This document shows positions 49,859 through 58,171 of a stretch of 64,000 nt of DNA, piece by piece. The stretch is from Paenibacillus lutimineralis (GTDB taxonomy: Bacteria; Bacillota; Bacilli; Paenibacillales; Paenibacillaceae). Each line of letters begins with the position of its first letter. Position 1 is the stretch's first letter. The stretch lies in assembly GCF_003991425.1 (NCBI RefSeq), contig NZ_CP034346.1:843501-907500 (forward strand), in the 5' to 3' direction. The notes below the pieces were generated by a model. It did no database searches. It had not been told where the DNA came from and saw only the letters and a program-made list of their open reading frames with translations. The position numbers were made by a program, and so were the translations under genes.

Positions 49859-50932
49859 TCAAGGCCCGCTGGAAGTATCCGCAGCTTCATTCTTAATTTT
49901 CGGCGCGCTATTGCTGCCATTCGTCGTAGAATTGCTGTTGTTCCCGCTGTTCTGCTCATCTGTAGAAGTGTCTTCTGTTCTATTGAATACTTCTTGGACA
50001 TAAGCTTTGAGCTCTTCATCACTCTTGACGCCCAGCACTTCAGCTCCACCGACATTTTTCTCGATTAGCAGGCTCATTGGCGGAATTTGCTCACTGGCAA
50101 TCATTTTGCTGGAATAGCCAAGGTTGGCCAACTTCCACATATCGTTAATCGTCAGGTTCGTATCGATATAAGGATTGACTTTCTCCAGAATAGCCGGCAG
50201 TTTGAGCAAGGAGGTCGTCGAGATCATCTTGTTGGCCACGGCCGTCAAGAAATTACGCTGACGTTCTGTACGGCTGTAGTCCGAGAGAGCATCATGCCGG
50301 AAACGGACGTATTGCAGCGCAGTCTTGCCATCCAGATGCTGCTGTCCTTGCTTCAAATCGATATCGTACTCATGATTATCCGCTTTGCTCGTATAATGCA
50401 TATCCTTCTCTACATAGAAATCCACGCCGCCGATGGCGTCGACCAGTTCGATGAATCCTTGGAAGTCGGTATACACATAATATTGAATCGGAATGCCCAG
50501 CAAGTCGGAGACCGTCTTCATGGCTGTATTAGGGCCATGAGTGATCGCTGTATTAATTCGATTCATGCCATATTCAGGGACCTTGACATAGGTGTCGCGC
50601 ATGATCGAGAACAGATACCCGCGTTTGGTTACCGGATCAAGCGAGGCTACCAGCATCGTATCGGAACGTGGAATTTCGCCTTTTTTGAGACCGCGCGCGT
50701 CGACACCCATGAGTAGAATATTGACTCGGTCGGTTCCTTCCCATTTTGGCGGTTCTGGGGTTTTGGTTGTCTCCGTTGGTTTAACCTGATAAAATGGAGA
50801 ATCCTCGCCGGTCTTCTGGAAATGGTCTACCTGGTTATAAATCGCAGTGAAATAATAAGCTAAAAATCCAACAACGATGACCAGGACCGCGAGCAGCGAC
50901 CAAAGGATGGTTCGCTTAGTTCGTTTTGTCAT
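49859..50932 (-). CDS. LytR-CpsA-Psr (LCP) family cell-wall glycopolymer ligase
   Basis: A 357-residue membrane-anchored protein. A short basic tail ('MTKRTKRT') precedes a transmembrane helix (about 10-32), so the catalytic domain is outside. The LCP domain (about 65-270) shows 'DRVNILLMGVDARGLKKGE', 'RSDTMLVASLDP', 'MRDTYVKVPEYGMNRINTA' and 'RFRHDALSDYSRTERQRNFL'. These are the arginines and aspartates that bind polyprenyl pyrophosphate. LCP enzymes attach teichoic acids or other glycopolymers to peptidoglycan. The C-terminus is a Ser/Asn/Thr-rich tail. ATG 50932 has AAAGGAAC upstream; a longer frame lacks a ribosome binding site. Confidence 0.92.
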   Translation of the reverse strand: MTKRTKRTILWSLLAVLVIVVGFLAYYFTAIYNQVDHFQKTGEDSPFYQVKPTETTKTPEPPKWEGTDRVNILLMGVDARGLKKGEIPRSDTMLVASLDPVTKRGYLFSIMRDTYVKVPEYGMNRINTAITHGPNTAMKTVSDLLGIPIQYYVYTDFQGFIELVDAIGGVDFYVEKDMHYTSKADNHEYDIDLKQGQQHLDGKTALQYVRFRHDALSDYSRTERQRNFLTAVANKMISTTSLLKLPAILEKVNPYIDTNLTINDMWKLANLGYSSKMIASEQIPPMSLLIEKNVGGAEVLGVKSDEELKAYVQEVFNRTEDTSTDEQNSGNNSNSTTNGSNSAPKIKNEAADTSSGP

Positions 50933-50991
50933 ATAAATTTCGTTCCTTTCAGAAAAAACGATGAGTTCATTTTGATGGCAATACTTCATTC

Positions 50992-51020
50992 ATTATAATT
51001 TTTTTTAGAGTTACAATCAA
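50992..51020 (-). promoter_or_regulatory. Sigma-A promoter of the LCP gene
   Basis: On the minus strand TTGATT (51020-51015), a 17-nt spacer and a perfect TATAAT (50997-50992). The start codon lies about 60 nt downstream. Confidence 0.7.
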
Positions 51021-51057
51021 TTTATGTGAGTTAGTATTCTTTTAGGAGGATTTTCTT

Positions 51058-51534
51058 ATGAATCGGCAACCAATTGAACTTGGACAAACTGTTCCAGATT
51101 TCACCCTTCCTGCTAGCGGGGGCAATGAAGTAAGTTTAAGTCAGTTCCGCGGACAGAAGGTGGTAATCTATTTCTATCCGAAGGACATGACTACGGCGTG
51201 TACTCAAGAGGCCTGTGATTTCCGTGACAATTATAGTGCTATTAGCGAGCGGGATGCGGTCGTGCTCGGTATTAGTGGTGATCCAGTGAAGTCGCATGAC
51301 CGTTTCGTGGAGAAGCAGAGTCTTCCGTTCCTACTGCTATCGGATGCAGACCATGAGATCTGTCGGATGTTCGGCGTGTGGCAGCTTAAGAAGATGTATG
51401 GCCGTGAATATGAAGGCATTGTTCGCTCCACCTTTCTAATTGATGAAGAAGGACGACTGGTTCGCGAATGGCGCGGCATCAGAGTGAAGGGACATGTAGA
51501 GAAGGTTCTGGAGGCTATAAGAGAGGGAGTTTGA
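51058..51534 (+). CDS. bcp: Thioredoxin-dependent thiol peroxidase (BCP family)
   Basis: A 158-residue peroxiredoxin that reduces hydrogen peroxide and organic hydroperoxides. The peroxidatic C48 and resolving C53 lie in 'PKDMTTACTQEACDFRD', the five-residue spacing typical of the BCP/PrxQ group. 'VPDFTLPASGG' begins the fold and 'GIVRSTFLIDEEGRLV' is near the C-terminus. Length is normal. RBS TAGGAGGA. It is divergent from the LCP gene with a short shared regulatory region and ends in its own terminator. Confidence 0.95.
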   Translation: MNRQPIELGQTVPDFTLPASGGNEVSLSQFRGQKVVIYFYPKDMTTACTQEACDFRDNYSAISERDAVVLGISGDPVKSHDRFVEKQSLPFLLLSDADHEICRMFGVWQLKKMYGREYEGIVRSTFLIDEEGRLVREWRGIRVKGHVEKVLEAIREGV

Positions 51535-51552
51535 ACAATCCGTTTTTTTAAA

Positions 51553-51603
51553 GAAGGGCGCAGCAAAGACCTGTATAGTAGGGCTTTCGCAGCGTCCTTT
51601 TTG
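51553..51603 (+). terminator. Terminator after bcp
   Basis: AAGGGCGC and GCAAAG pair with CTTTCGC and GCGTCCTT, with small bulges, and are followed by TTTTTGTT. Confidence 0.75.
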
Positions 51604-51693
51604 TTATTTCCAAACAAAGTCTATTTCTATAGCTCACGACATACAATCTACCAGATGCAAAATGATTCATATAAACGGCGGAGGTAGAAATAA

Positions 51694-53127
51694 ATGAAAA
51701 GAAGATTCATTTCCAGTCTTGTGGTGATTCCAATCCTTTTTGTAGTGCTGGTATCTGCGGTAAGCTCGCTCCTAATCTCCCGGGAGGCGGGGATTATGGA
51801 GGCTTCGGCCTATTCCTCCAAACAGGTCGGGGTCTTGAAGGACAGGGGCACACCGGAACAGACGGTTGCTGCGGCAGGGGAAGCGGCGCTGGGTAAGACT
51901 CATGAAGAGCAGATTATGCAGTCGAAGCAAGAAGTATCTGCTGTGAATAGCAGCTCCAATCTGGAGTCAGATTCATCAGGACTGGATTCAGATAAGGCGG
52001 CTGGCGGGGCGGTGACGCTGACCGCTGGAACGCCAGTCACTATGCCTAAATCCGATAAAGCGGACAAGATTGTCTATCTTACATTTGATGATGGGCCCAG
52101 TAATTTAACCGATCAAGTGCTGAAAATATTGAAAAAAGAGGATGTTCCAGCTACCTTTTTTGTACTAGGGGGGAACGCCAAGAAAATGCCAGAGGTCATT
52201 ACACGGATTGTTGAGGCGGGTCATACGATTGGCAATCATACTTATAATCATGAATACAGTGAGCTGTACCAGAGCTTCAACGTGTTCTGGGGCCAGATTA
52301 AGGAGACAGAGGAAGTGCTGCGGCAGATTACCGGAGTACGTCCAGAGCTGGTTAGAGCCCCAGGTGGTACCTATGGCCATTTTGACAAGACCTATTTCGA
52401 TTTAATGGAGCAGGCCGGCTATAAAATATTTGATTGGGACGTGGACAGCGGTGACTCCAAACGGAAGGGCGTACCCGCTGCGGAAATTTTACGAAATAGT
52501 ACTCCCGATAAATTGAAGAATCAAATGATTATACTGATGCATGATGGGGCGGGACACGCTGAGACGGTCAAGGCGCTTCCTGGAATTATCGATTTTTATA
52601 AAAAACAAGGGTATGTGTTCCGCACGCTGTCAGCAGAGCAGCCGTCCGAGCATTTTCCTATTTCCGACAAGATGAAGCGTACAACGCGGTCAGCCCCCTC
52701 TCAAGCATGGGTTGATAGTCATATTGTACCGAACGCATCATTGTTCGGTCCTGGATTGCCACTGTATGTAGAGGCTGGTGGCGTACGGACGAAGCTGGCT
52801 GCCGGGGAGTACGACTTGCAGGGCGAGCAATACCAGGTTCCGTTGCGGGCGGTCATGGAGCGTCTGGGGGCCAAAGTGAACTGGGATCATCCGAATCGTA
52901 GCGCGGTTATAACCTGGGGAGAATCTAAGGTTATTATTGATACGCTAAAAAATGTGATCGTGACTGAGTCTGATCTGGTCGATGGTAATGAGAAGGCTCA
53001 ATCTATCTCAATTACGAGAAAGGACGGAGCCATTTGGGTTCCGCTGCGGTCCATACTCGAGGCGACAGGACATCCGATTCTCTCAACTTCCTCTACCACC
53101 GAGGAACGGCTTGTGAAGGCTCGTTAG
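51694..53127 (+). CDS. Polysaccharide deacetylase with C-terminal copper-amine-oxidase-like domain
   Basis: A 477-residue surface enzyme. An N-terminal hydrophobic helix (about 8-28) acts as signal or anchor. A low-complexity region runs to about 125. The NodB deacetylase domain (about 127-310) has catalytic 'YLTFDDGPSNLTDQ', metal histidines in 'GHTIGNHTYNHEYSE', 'ELVRAPGGTYGHF' and 'IILMHDGAGHAETV'. It probably removes N-acetyl groups from peptidoglycan or another glycan. Residues about 345-477 form a copper-amine-oxidase-N-like stalk domain ('VPLRAVMERLGAKVNWDHPN'), also present in the hydrolase at 23570. RBS GGAGG. It is monocistronic. Confidence 0.92.
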   Translation: MKRRFISSLVVIPILFVVLVSAVSSLLISREAGIMEASAYSSKQVGVLKDRGTPEQTVAAAGEAALGKTHEEQIMQSKQEVSAVNSSSNLESDSSGLDSDKAAGGAVTLTAGTPVTMPKSDKADKIVYLTFDDGPSNLTDQVLKILKKEDVPATFFVLGGNAKKMPEVITRIVEAGHTIGNHTYNHEYSELYQSFNVFWGQIKETEEVLRQITGVRPELVRAPGGTYGHFDKTYFDLMEQAGYKIFDWDVDSGDSKRKGVPAAEILRNSTPDKLKNQMIILMHDGAGHAETVKALPGIIDFYKKQGYVFRTLSAEQPSEHFPISDKMKRTTRSAPSQAWVDSHIVPNASLFGPGLPLYVEAGGVRTKLAAGEYDLQGEQYQVPLRAVMERLGAKVNWDHPNRSAVITWGESKVIIDTLKNVIVTESDLVDGNEKAQSISITRKDGAIWVPLRSILEATGHPILSTSSTTEERLVKAR

Positions 53128-53194
53128 TAAGCATTACATCTCTACGTGAGTCTGTAGGAGTTCATTCCTTTCCAGATCTGTTAGTAGTACACCA

Positions 53195-53236
53195 GCCAGT
53201 CTGCTGCACCATAAAGGTGTAACAAGCTGGCTTTAA
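53195..53236. terminator. Hairpin between convergent deacetylase and LysR genes
   Basis: AGCCAG pairs with CTGGCT and GCACC with GGTGT inside, followed by TTAATTC on the plus strand. The U-tract is weak. Confidence 0.5.
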
Positions 53237-53244
53237 TTCATTGG

Positions 53245-54126
53245 CTAGAAGTCCAACATAGAAATGAACTGTCTTGTCGCAGGAGAGAGATGCTTGCTCT
53301 TATAATGCACATAGTTGATTCCACGCTGGAAGACGGTCTCCCGGATGGGGATCGAAGTGAGCAGCCCGTGTTCAATCTCCTGGGCCACGGCATATTTGGA
53401 TACGATGGATATACCTAACCCGTGGATAACACCTTGTTTGATAGCTTCTAAATTGCTGATTTCCATATGGTTGACAAAGGTAATATCGTATTTGGAAAAT
53501 ATACTCTCTAGATAGCTGCGCGTGGCTGATTTTTTCGGCTTGAGGAGCATCATTTCGTCACGCAGATCGTAGAGAGAACAGGTTTGCTCCCGAGCCAGTC
53601 GATGGCCGGGATTCATAACGAGTACAAGCTCATCCTGATAGAAGGTCGTTGCCTGAAAACGTGCTTCATCTATCGGGATTTGATCGGATATAATCAATAA
53701 TTCAATTTTGTTAGATTCCAACATATTTAGCAAATGCATAGAGGAGGTAATCTGCATGTTAATTTTGATACCTGGAAACTGTCTATTGAATTCGCCTAGA
53801 ATACGAGGAAGCAGATAAATTCCTACAAAACTACTTGCACCGAAGGATAAAGTCCCGTGGGACAAGTCCTTAGACTGTTGAATATGTTCTATAGCAGATC
53901 CAAGCAGGTTGATCACTTGTTCAGCATATGGCTTGAATAGCTTGCCCTGCTCTGTCAGATACAGCTTCTTGCCAATACGATCGAACAGGGCGGTACCAAG
54001 TTCCTGCTCCAGGCTCTGAATTTGCATGCTTACAGCAGGTTGGGAGCAATACAATAAATCGGCGGCTTCAGTAAAATTGAGACATTCGGTCAAAGTAAGG
54101 AAGGTCTGTAACTTGGAGATATTCAT
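53245..54126 (-). CDS. LysR family transcriptional regulator
   Basis: A 293-residue LysR-type regulator. The winged helix-turn-helix is at 1-65 ('FTEAADLLYCSQPAVSMQIQ', 'LEQELGTALFDRIGKKLYLT'), followed by a linker helix and a periplasmic-binding-like effector domain (about 90-290). It resembles the CysL/YwfK-like group more than CcpC. The gene is divergent from a DASS anion transporter gene, and a dyad in the 142-nt shared region fits the LysR T-N11-A box. It is therefore the probable activator of the transporter/ApgM-like pair; the effector is probably the transported anion. Confidence 0.92.
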   Translation of the reverse strand: MNISKLQTFLTLTECLNFTEAADLLYCSQPAVSMQIQSLEQELGTALFDRIGKKLYLTEQGKLFKPYAEQVINLLGSAIEHIQQSKDLSHGTLSFGASSFVGIYLLPRILGEFNRQFPGIKINMQITSSMHLLNMLESNKIELLIISDQIPIDEARFQATTFYQDELVLVMNPGHRLAREQTCSLYDLRDEMMLLKPKKSATRSYLESIFSKYDITFVNHMEISNLEAIKQGVIHGLGISIVSKYAVAQEIEHGLLTSIPIRETVFQRGINYVHYKSKHLSPATRQFISMLDF

Positions 54127-54166
54127 AAGGGACCACTCCGATACGTGATTTTAGATAATATAAATC

Positions 54167-54181
54167 ATAAGAGTATCTTAT
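54167..54181. promoter_or_regulatory. LysR box ATAAGA-GTA-TCTTAT
   Basis: A perfect 6-bp inverted repeat that meets both T-N11-A and ATAA-N7-TTAT forms, in the divergent region between the LysR and DASS genes. It lies 40 nt from the LysR start, suited to autoregulation and activation of the transporter gene. Confidence 0.65.
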
Positions 54182-54268
54182 TGTTTTCCTAAATAAATCA
54201 AATTGTATTATCATTTTACCGGAGATTATAATGAAAGCGCAATCAAAAAAGCCGAGGAGGGCGCATAA

Positions 54269-55762
54269 ATGTCCGGTACTGACAAACGAGCTCATAAGGC
54301 GGCTGTTGATCCGCCGCAAACGAAGAAGAAAGGACGTTTTGAACAAGGGATGAAAAAATGGGGAATCCCTGTCGCGATCGTTATATTTTTTATTTTAATT
54401 CTGATGCCTACACCTGAAGGGATGGCACCGGAGGCCCAGAAGGCGATCGCTATTTTTTGCAGTGCATTGGTCTTGTGGATTACTACACCGATTCCTATTT
54501 ATTTGACTTCTATCATTATGATTTTACTGCTGCCAATGACTGGAGCGGTTGAGAGTCAGAAGGTGGCGTTTGGTACTTTGGGATTTGATGTGATCTGGCT
54601 TATGGTCTCGGCCTTCGTGCTGACCTCTGCGATTATGAAATCAAATCTCGGAAGAAGATTTGCATTATGGATGGTGACTAAATTTGGCAAGACGCCAAAG
54701 ACAACAATGCTCGTACTGGTCGCTATTAATTTTATCCTTGCCTTCTTCGTTCCCTCCACAACCGCTCGTGCTACATTGATGATGCCGATTTGCTTGATTT
54801 TATTAGAGATCTATAAGTCTATTCCAGGGGAAGGGAATCTGGGGAAACTCATGATGCTCCAAGGGGTGCAAGCGGATGCGATTGCTACCTCAGGGGTTAT
54901 GACGGCAACTGCCGGCAATATTATTGCTGTTGGGTTCATCAATGAGCAGGCCGGTGGTAATATTGGATATATGGACTGGCTGCTGGCTTCAATGCCTGCG
55001 GCAATCATTACGATGCTCCTTACTTTCCTAATCGGTTTCAAGTTATTCCCGATCAATAAGGAGACTGGCAAATTCGAGAATGCAAGAGATACATTGAAGG
55101 AAGAACTCAGAAAGCTTGGCAAGTTTTCAATTGCAGAGAAGAAAGCTACGTTCATTTTTTTGCTGACAGTAATTTTGTGGGCGACAGGGGATTACCAGAT
55201 GGGCTGGTTTGGATTTGAGATCAGTACCGAACAAACCGCTGTACTTGCTGCATTATTATGTCTGCTTCCTAAGATAGGGCTGTTGACTTGGAAAGAAGCT
55301 AACATCAAATGGGAACTGATGATCTTTGCAGCGGGGGCTTATGCCGTCGGAAATGCACTGGACCAATCCGAAGGAGCTACGTGGCTGATTACGAAGCTGG
55401 TTAATGGTCTAGGACTGGAATCGATGCCGCATTTCTGGGTTTATGTCATCGTTATTTTCCTCAGTATGTACAGTCATTTGATCTTTACGAGCAAGACCGT
55501 ACGGGTAACTATACTTATTCCAGCATTTATTGCGTTAGCGAAGACGCTTGGTATGGATCCGGTCGCACTGGCTCTGGCTTCAGCCATGACTATGACTTAC
55601 ACGATTACGCTTCCACCGCATTCGAAGGTCAATACGATCTATTTCGGTACGGGATATTTCTCCGTGTTGGACCAAGTTAAATATGCGATTGTGACCTGCT
55701 TTATCGGGGCGACTGTTATTAGTATCTCATTATTTACCTGGTTTAAGATTATAGGCATCTAA
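54269..55762 (+). CDS. DASS (SLC13) family anion transporter
   Basis: A 497-residue secondary transporter of the divalent-anion/Na+ symporter family. About 11-12 helices are present. The two substrate hairpins carry 'SNT'-type motifs: 'FFVPSTTARATLMMPI' (about 153-168) and near the C-terminus 'TYTITLPPHSKVNTIYFGTG'. Members import dicarboxylates, citrate, sulfate or phosphate-like anions. RBS GAGGAGGGCG. The ApgM-like gene starts 13 nt after its stop, so transport and enzymatic handling of the same anion are probably linked. The C-terminal motif differs from classical dicarboxylate carriers, leaving the substrate open. Confidence 0.88.
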   Translation: MSGTDKRAHKAAVDPPQTKKKGRFEQGMKKWGIPVAIVIFFILILMPTPEGMAPEAQKAIAIFCSALVLWITTPIPIYLTSIIMILLLPMTGAVESQKVAFGTLGFDVIWLMVSAFVLTSAIMKSNLGRRFALWMVTKFGKTPKTTMLVLVAINFILAFFVPSTTARATLMMPICLILLEIYKSIPGEGNLGKLMMLQGVQADAIATSGVMTATAGNIIAVGFINEQAGGNIGYMDWLLASMPAAIITMLLTFLIGFKLFPINKETGKFENARDTLKEELRKLGKFSIAEKKATFIFLLTVILWATGDYQMGWFGFEISTEQTAVLAALLCLLPKIGLLTWKEANIKWELMIFAAGAYAVGNALDQSEGATWLITKLVNGLGLESMPHFWVYVIVIFLSMYSHLIFTSKTVRVTILIPAFIALAKTLGMDPVALALASAMTMTYTITLPPHSKVNTIYFGTGYFSVLDQVKYAIVTCFIGATVISISLFTWFKIIGI

Positions 55763-55775
55763 TTAGGAGGACATT

Positions 55776-57017
55776 ATGTTATATAGAAAAGTCATCATGG
55801 CTATAGCAGACGGGCTTGGTGATCGTCCGCATCCATTGCTTGGGAATCTAACGCCGCTTCAATACGCTAATACACCTCATCTAGATCGGGTTGCCAGCCA
55901 AGGAATCACAGGCATGATGGATCTTATTGAGCCGGGGGTTCCCGTAGGTACTGATATGGGCCATCTTATCCTATTCGGCTATGAGCCACACCATTATTCA
56001 GGGCGTGGTCCGATTGAAGCTGTTGGAGTCGGGATGGAGGTGCAGCCCGGAGACGTCGTGCTACGTTGTAATTTTGCTACAGTGAATGAAGAGGGGATCG
56101 TAGTTGACCGGAGGGCTGGACGGATTCGTGAGCGTACGGCAGAGCTGGCACAGGCATTACATGGAATGATACTGGATGGTGGTGTCGAGGTGTTCTTCAA
56201 GGAAGCTACCGAGCACCGGGCAGTACTGATTCTCCGCGGAGCAGGACTTAGTGCGAAAATTAGCGACTCTGATCCCCTGGCACCCAATGATGGCTGCCCA
56301 TACAATGAAGTGCAAGCGCTTGATTCGAGCACAGAGGCAAAAAGAACGGCCGCTGTTGTCAATGAATTTCTGCGAGAGGCACATAGGGTTCTGAGTGTAC
56401 ACCCTGTTAATGGGGAACGTGAGAAGCAAGGCGAGCTTCCAGCAAATTTTATCTTGACCCGCGGTGCTGGACAATCCGCTTATATGGAGCCGATCTCCAA
56501 GACACGCGGAATCAAGGGCTGCTGTATTGCAGGAGAGTCAACTGTGTTAGGAGTTGCTCAATTGGCGGGATATGAAGCATTAACGGATTCTAGTATGACA
56601 GGAAATATGGACACGAATATTGAGTTGAAGGCTCAGTGGGCAATTGAACAAATTCATTCGAATGACATGGTCTATGTTCATCTAAAGGTACCTGATCTGA
56701 AAGGTCATGATAAAGATCCGTTCGAAAAGGTACAAGCGATCGAATTATTTGATCGAATGGTCGGGATGATCATGGATAAAATGCCGGAGGATACTTACTT
56801 GGCTCTTGCCGCGGATCATTCGACACCTTGCGAGATTGGTGATCATACAGGAGATCCAGTTCCTATCGCGATCTGTGGACCCAGTATCAGACAGGATCGG
56901 GTAACGAAATATTCAGAGATCGATTGTCCTGAGGGTGGACTGGGACGATTGTCTGGCCGGAATTATGTTATGACTTTACATGGGTTGATGGGTTATATCA
57001 AAAAACAAGGCTCTTAA
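55776..57017 (+). CDS. ApgM-like alkaline phosphatase superfamily enzyme with Thr nucleophile
   Basis: A 413-residue protein homologous along its length to archaeal-type cofactor-independent phosphoglycerate mutase. Metal sites appear intact: D12 ('MAIADGLGDRPHP'), 'DLKGHDKDPFEKV', 'LAADHSTPCEIGDHTGDPVP'. 'CNFATVNEEGIVVDRRAGRI' and 'GGLGRLSGRN' are also shared. At the phosphoryl-accepting serine position (G-S-D in true mutases) it has threonine T59 in 'VPVGTDMGHLILFGYEP'. Thr nucleophiles are known in other superfamily members such as phosphonoacetate hydrolase and nucleotide pyrophosphatases. Phosphoglycerate mutase activity is therefore doubtful. RBS TTAGGAGGA. It is coupled to a DASS anion transporter and a divergent LysR, suggesting catabolism of an imported phosphorylated or phosphonate-like anion. 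Confidence 0.85.
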   Translation: MLYRKVIMAIADGLGDRPHPLLGNLTPLQYANTPHLDRVASQGITGMMDLIEPGVPVGTDMGHLILFGYEPHHYSGRGPIEAVGVGMEVQPGDVVLRCNFATVNEEGIVVDRRAGRIRERTAELAQALHGMILDGGVEVFFKEATEHRAVLILRGAGLSAKISDSDPLAPNDGCPYNEVQALDSSTEAKRTAAVVNEFLREAHRVLSVHPVNGEREKQGELPANFILTRGAGQSAYMEPISKTRGIKGCCIAGESTVLGVAQLAGYEALTDSSMTGNMDTNIELKAQWAIEQIHSNDMVYVHLKVPDLKGHDKDPFEKVQAIELFDRMVGMIMDKMPEDTYLALAADHSTPCEIGDHTGDPVPIAICGPSIRQDRVTKYSEIDCPEGGLGRLSGRNYVMTLHGLMGYIKKQGS

Positions 57018-57066
57018 CTAGGAAACGTTATAATATTAACAATCATAATATCGAAAAGTAGCTAGA

Positions 57067-57106
57067 GCCTATATTTGTCACTTAAAGTGGCGATATAGGC
57101 TTATTT
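57067..57106 (+). terminator. Terminator after the ApgM-like gene
   Basis: GCCTATATTTGTCAC pairs with GTGGCGATATAGGC and is followed by TTATTTTG, closely similar to the terminator at 1295. Confidence 0.8.
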
Positions 57107-57205
57107 TGTGTGCTAATGAAAGTATCATTCGATAGGTCTATTTCCACTAGATTCTGGTGATACTGGTTGATAGATTGAATCGCCGGAAATGGAGGAATAG
57201 AAGAG

Positions 57206-58171
57206 ATGAATCAAGAACAGGCTCAAGAGCTGCTTGAGCGCCTAGTGAACCGGGTGGAACGTGTCATTGTTGGTAAAAGAACGGAAATCGAACTTATTCT
57301 CGTATCGATGTTATGCGGCGGGCATGTATTGCTGGAGGATGTGCCCGGTGTTGGCAAGACGAAGCTGGTCAGAACATTGGCGGACTGCGTAGGCGGTACC
57401 TTCGGACGGATTCAGTTCACGTCGGACCTGATGCCTTCAGATGTAACCGGGGTAACGGTATATCATCCACAATCCGGATATTTCGAGTTCAGGCAGGGGC
57501 CAATTCATGCCAATATCGTGCTTGCGGATGAACTGAACCGGGCCGCCCCGCGTACTCAATCCGCGTTACTCGAGGCGATGGAGGAGCGAAAGGTAACGGT
57601 AGACGGGATTACCCGACCCCTACCGAAGCCTTTTTTGCTATTCGCGACGCAGAATCCGCTAGAGTATGAGGGAACCTATCGACTGCCGGAGGCCCAATTG
57701 GACCGCTTCCTTATGAGGCTGTCTCTCGGCTACCCGACACCGGAGCAAGAGGTAGAGATGCTGGGGCGCTTCAGCGACCCGCAGGCTGCAGTAATGAAGC
57801 CAATATTGTTGCCGGAAGAGATTATAGCGATTCAGCGTCATGTTAGAATGGTTCTCGTAGATGATAGAATCAAGCAATATATGGTAGAAGTGGCGGATAA
57901 ATCCCGGCGTTATCCTCTGATCTCGCTTGGCATTAGCCCGCGGGGCACTCTCTCATGGCTGGGAGCGAGCCAGGCTATGGCCTTTTACCAAGGACGAACC
58001 TATGTTGTGCCTGATGATGCCAAGCAGGTAGCGGAAGCCGTATTAGCACATCGGATCATGTTGAACAGCGAAGCAAGAATTTCCGGGCTAGATCATCGTC
58101 AGGTCATAGTCGACTTATTAAATGGCGTGTCTGTTCCTGTATTTCATCGTGCTCCGGGTGTCCCATCATGA
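57206..58171 (+). CDS. yeaC: MoxR family AAA+ ATPase (YeaC-like)
   Basis: A 321-residue AAA+ chaperone-like ATPase. Walker A is 'EDVPGVGKTKLVRTLA' (about 46-61), Walker B 'NIVLADELNRAAPRTQSALL' (about 108-127), sensor 1 'LFATQNPLEYEGTY' and the arginine-finger region 'YPLISLGISPRG'. MoxR proteins assist assembly of partner complexes, usually with a DUF58/VWA protein encoded next to them, as here. The stop overlaps the start of the DUF58 gene by four bases. The order MoxR, DUF58, transglutaminase, guaA matches Bacillus yeaC-yeaD-yebA-guaA. Confidence 0.92.
   Translation: MNQEQAQELLERLVNRVERVIVGKRTEIELILVSMLCGGHVLLEDVPGVGKTKLVRTLADCVGGTFGRIQFTSDLMPSDVTGVTVYHPQSGYFEFRQGPIHANIVLADELNRAAPRTQSALLEAMEERKVTVDGITRPLPKPFLLFATQNPLEYEGTYRLPEAQLDRFLMRLSLGYPTPEQEVEMLGRFSDPQAAVMKPILLPEEIIAIQRHVRMVLVDDRIKQYMVEVADKSRRYPLISLGISPRGTLSWLGASQAMAFYQGRTYVVPDDAKQVAEAVLAHRIMLNSEARISGLDHRQVIVDLLNGVSVPVFHRAPGVPS

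Noticed and set aside
53245..54181. CcpC identity for the LysR protein, from the ATAA-N7-TTAT box
   Set aside because: The protein does not resemble CcpC, no such box was found at acnA, and the box equally fits the general T-N11-A LysR motif.
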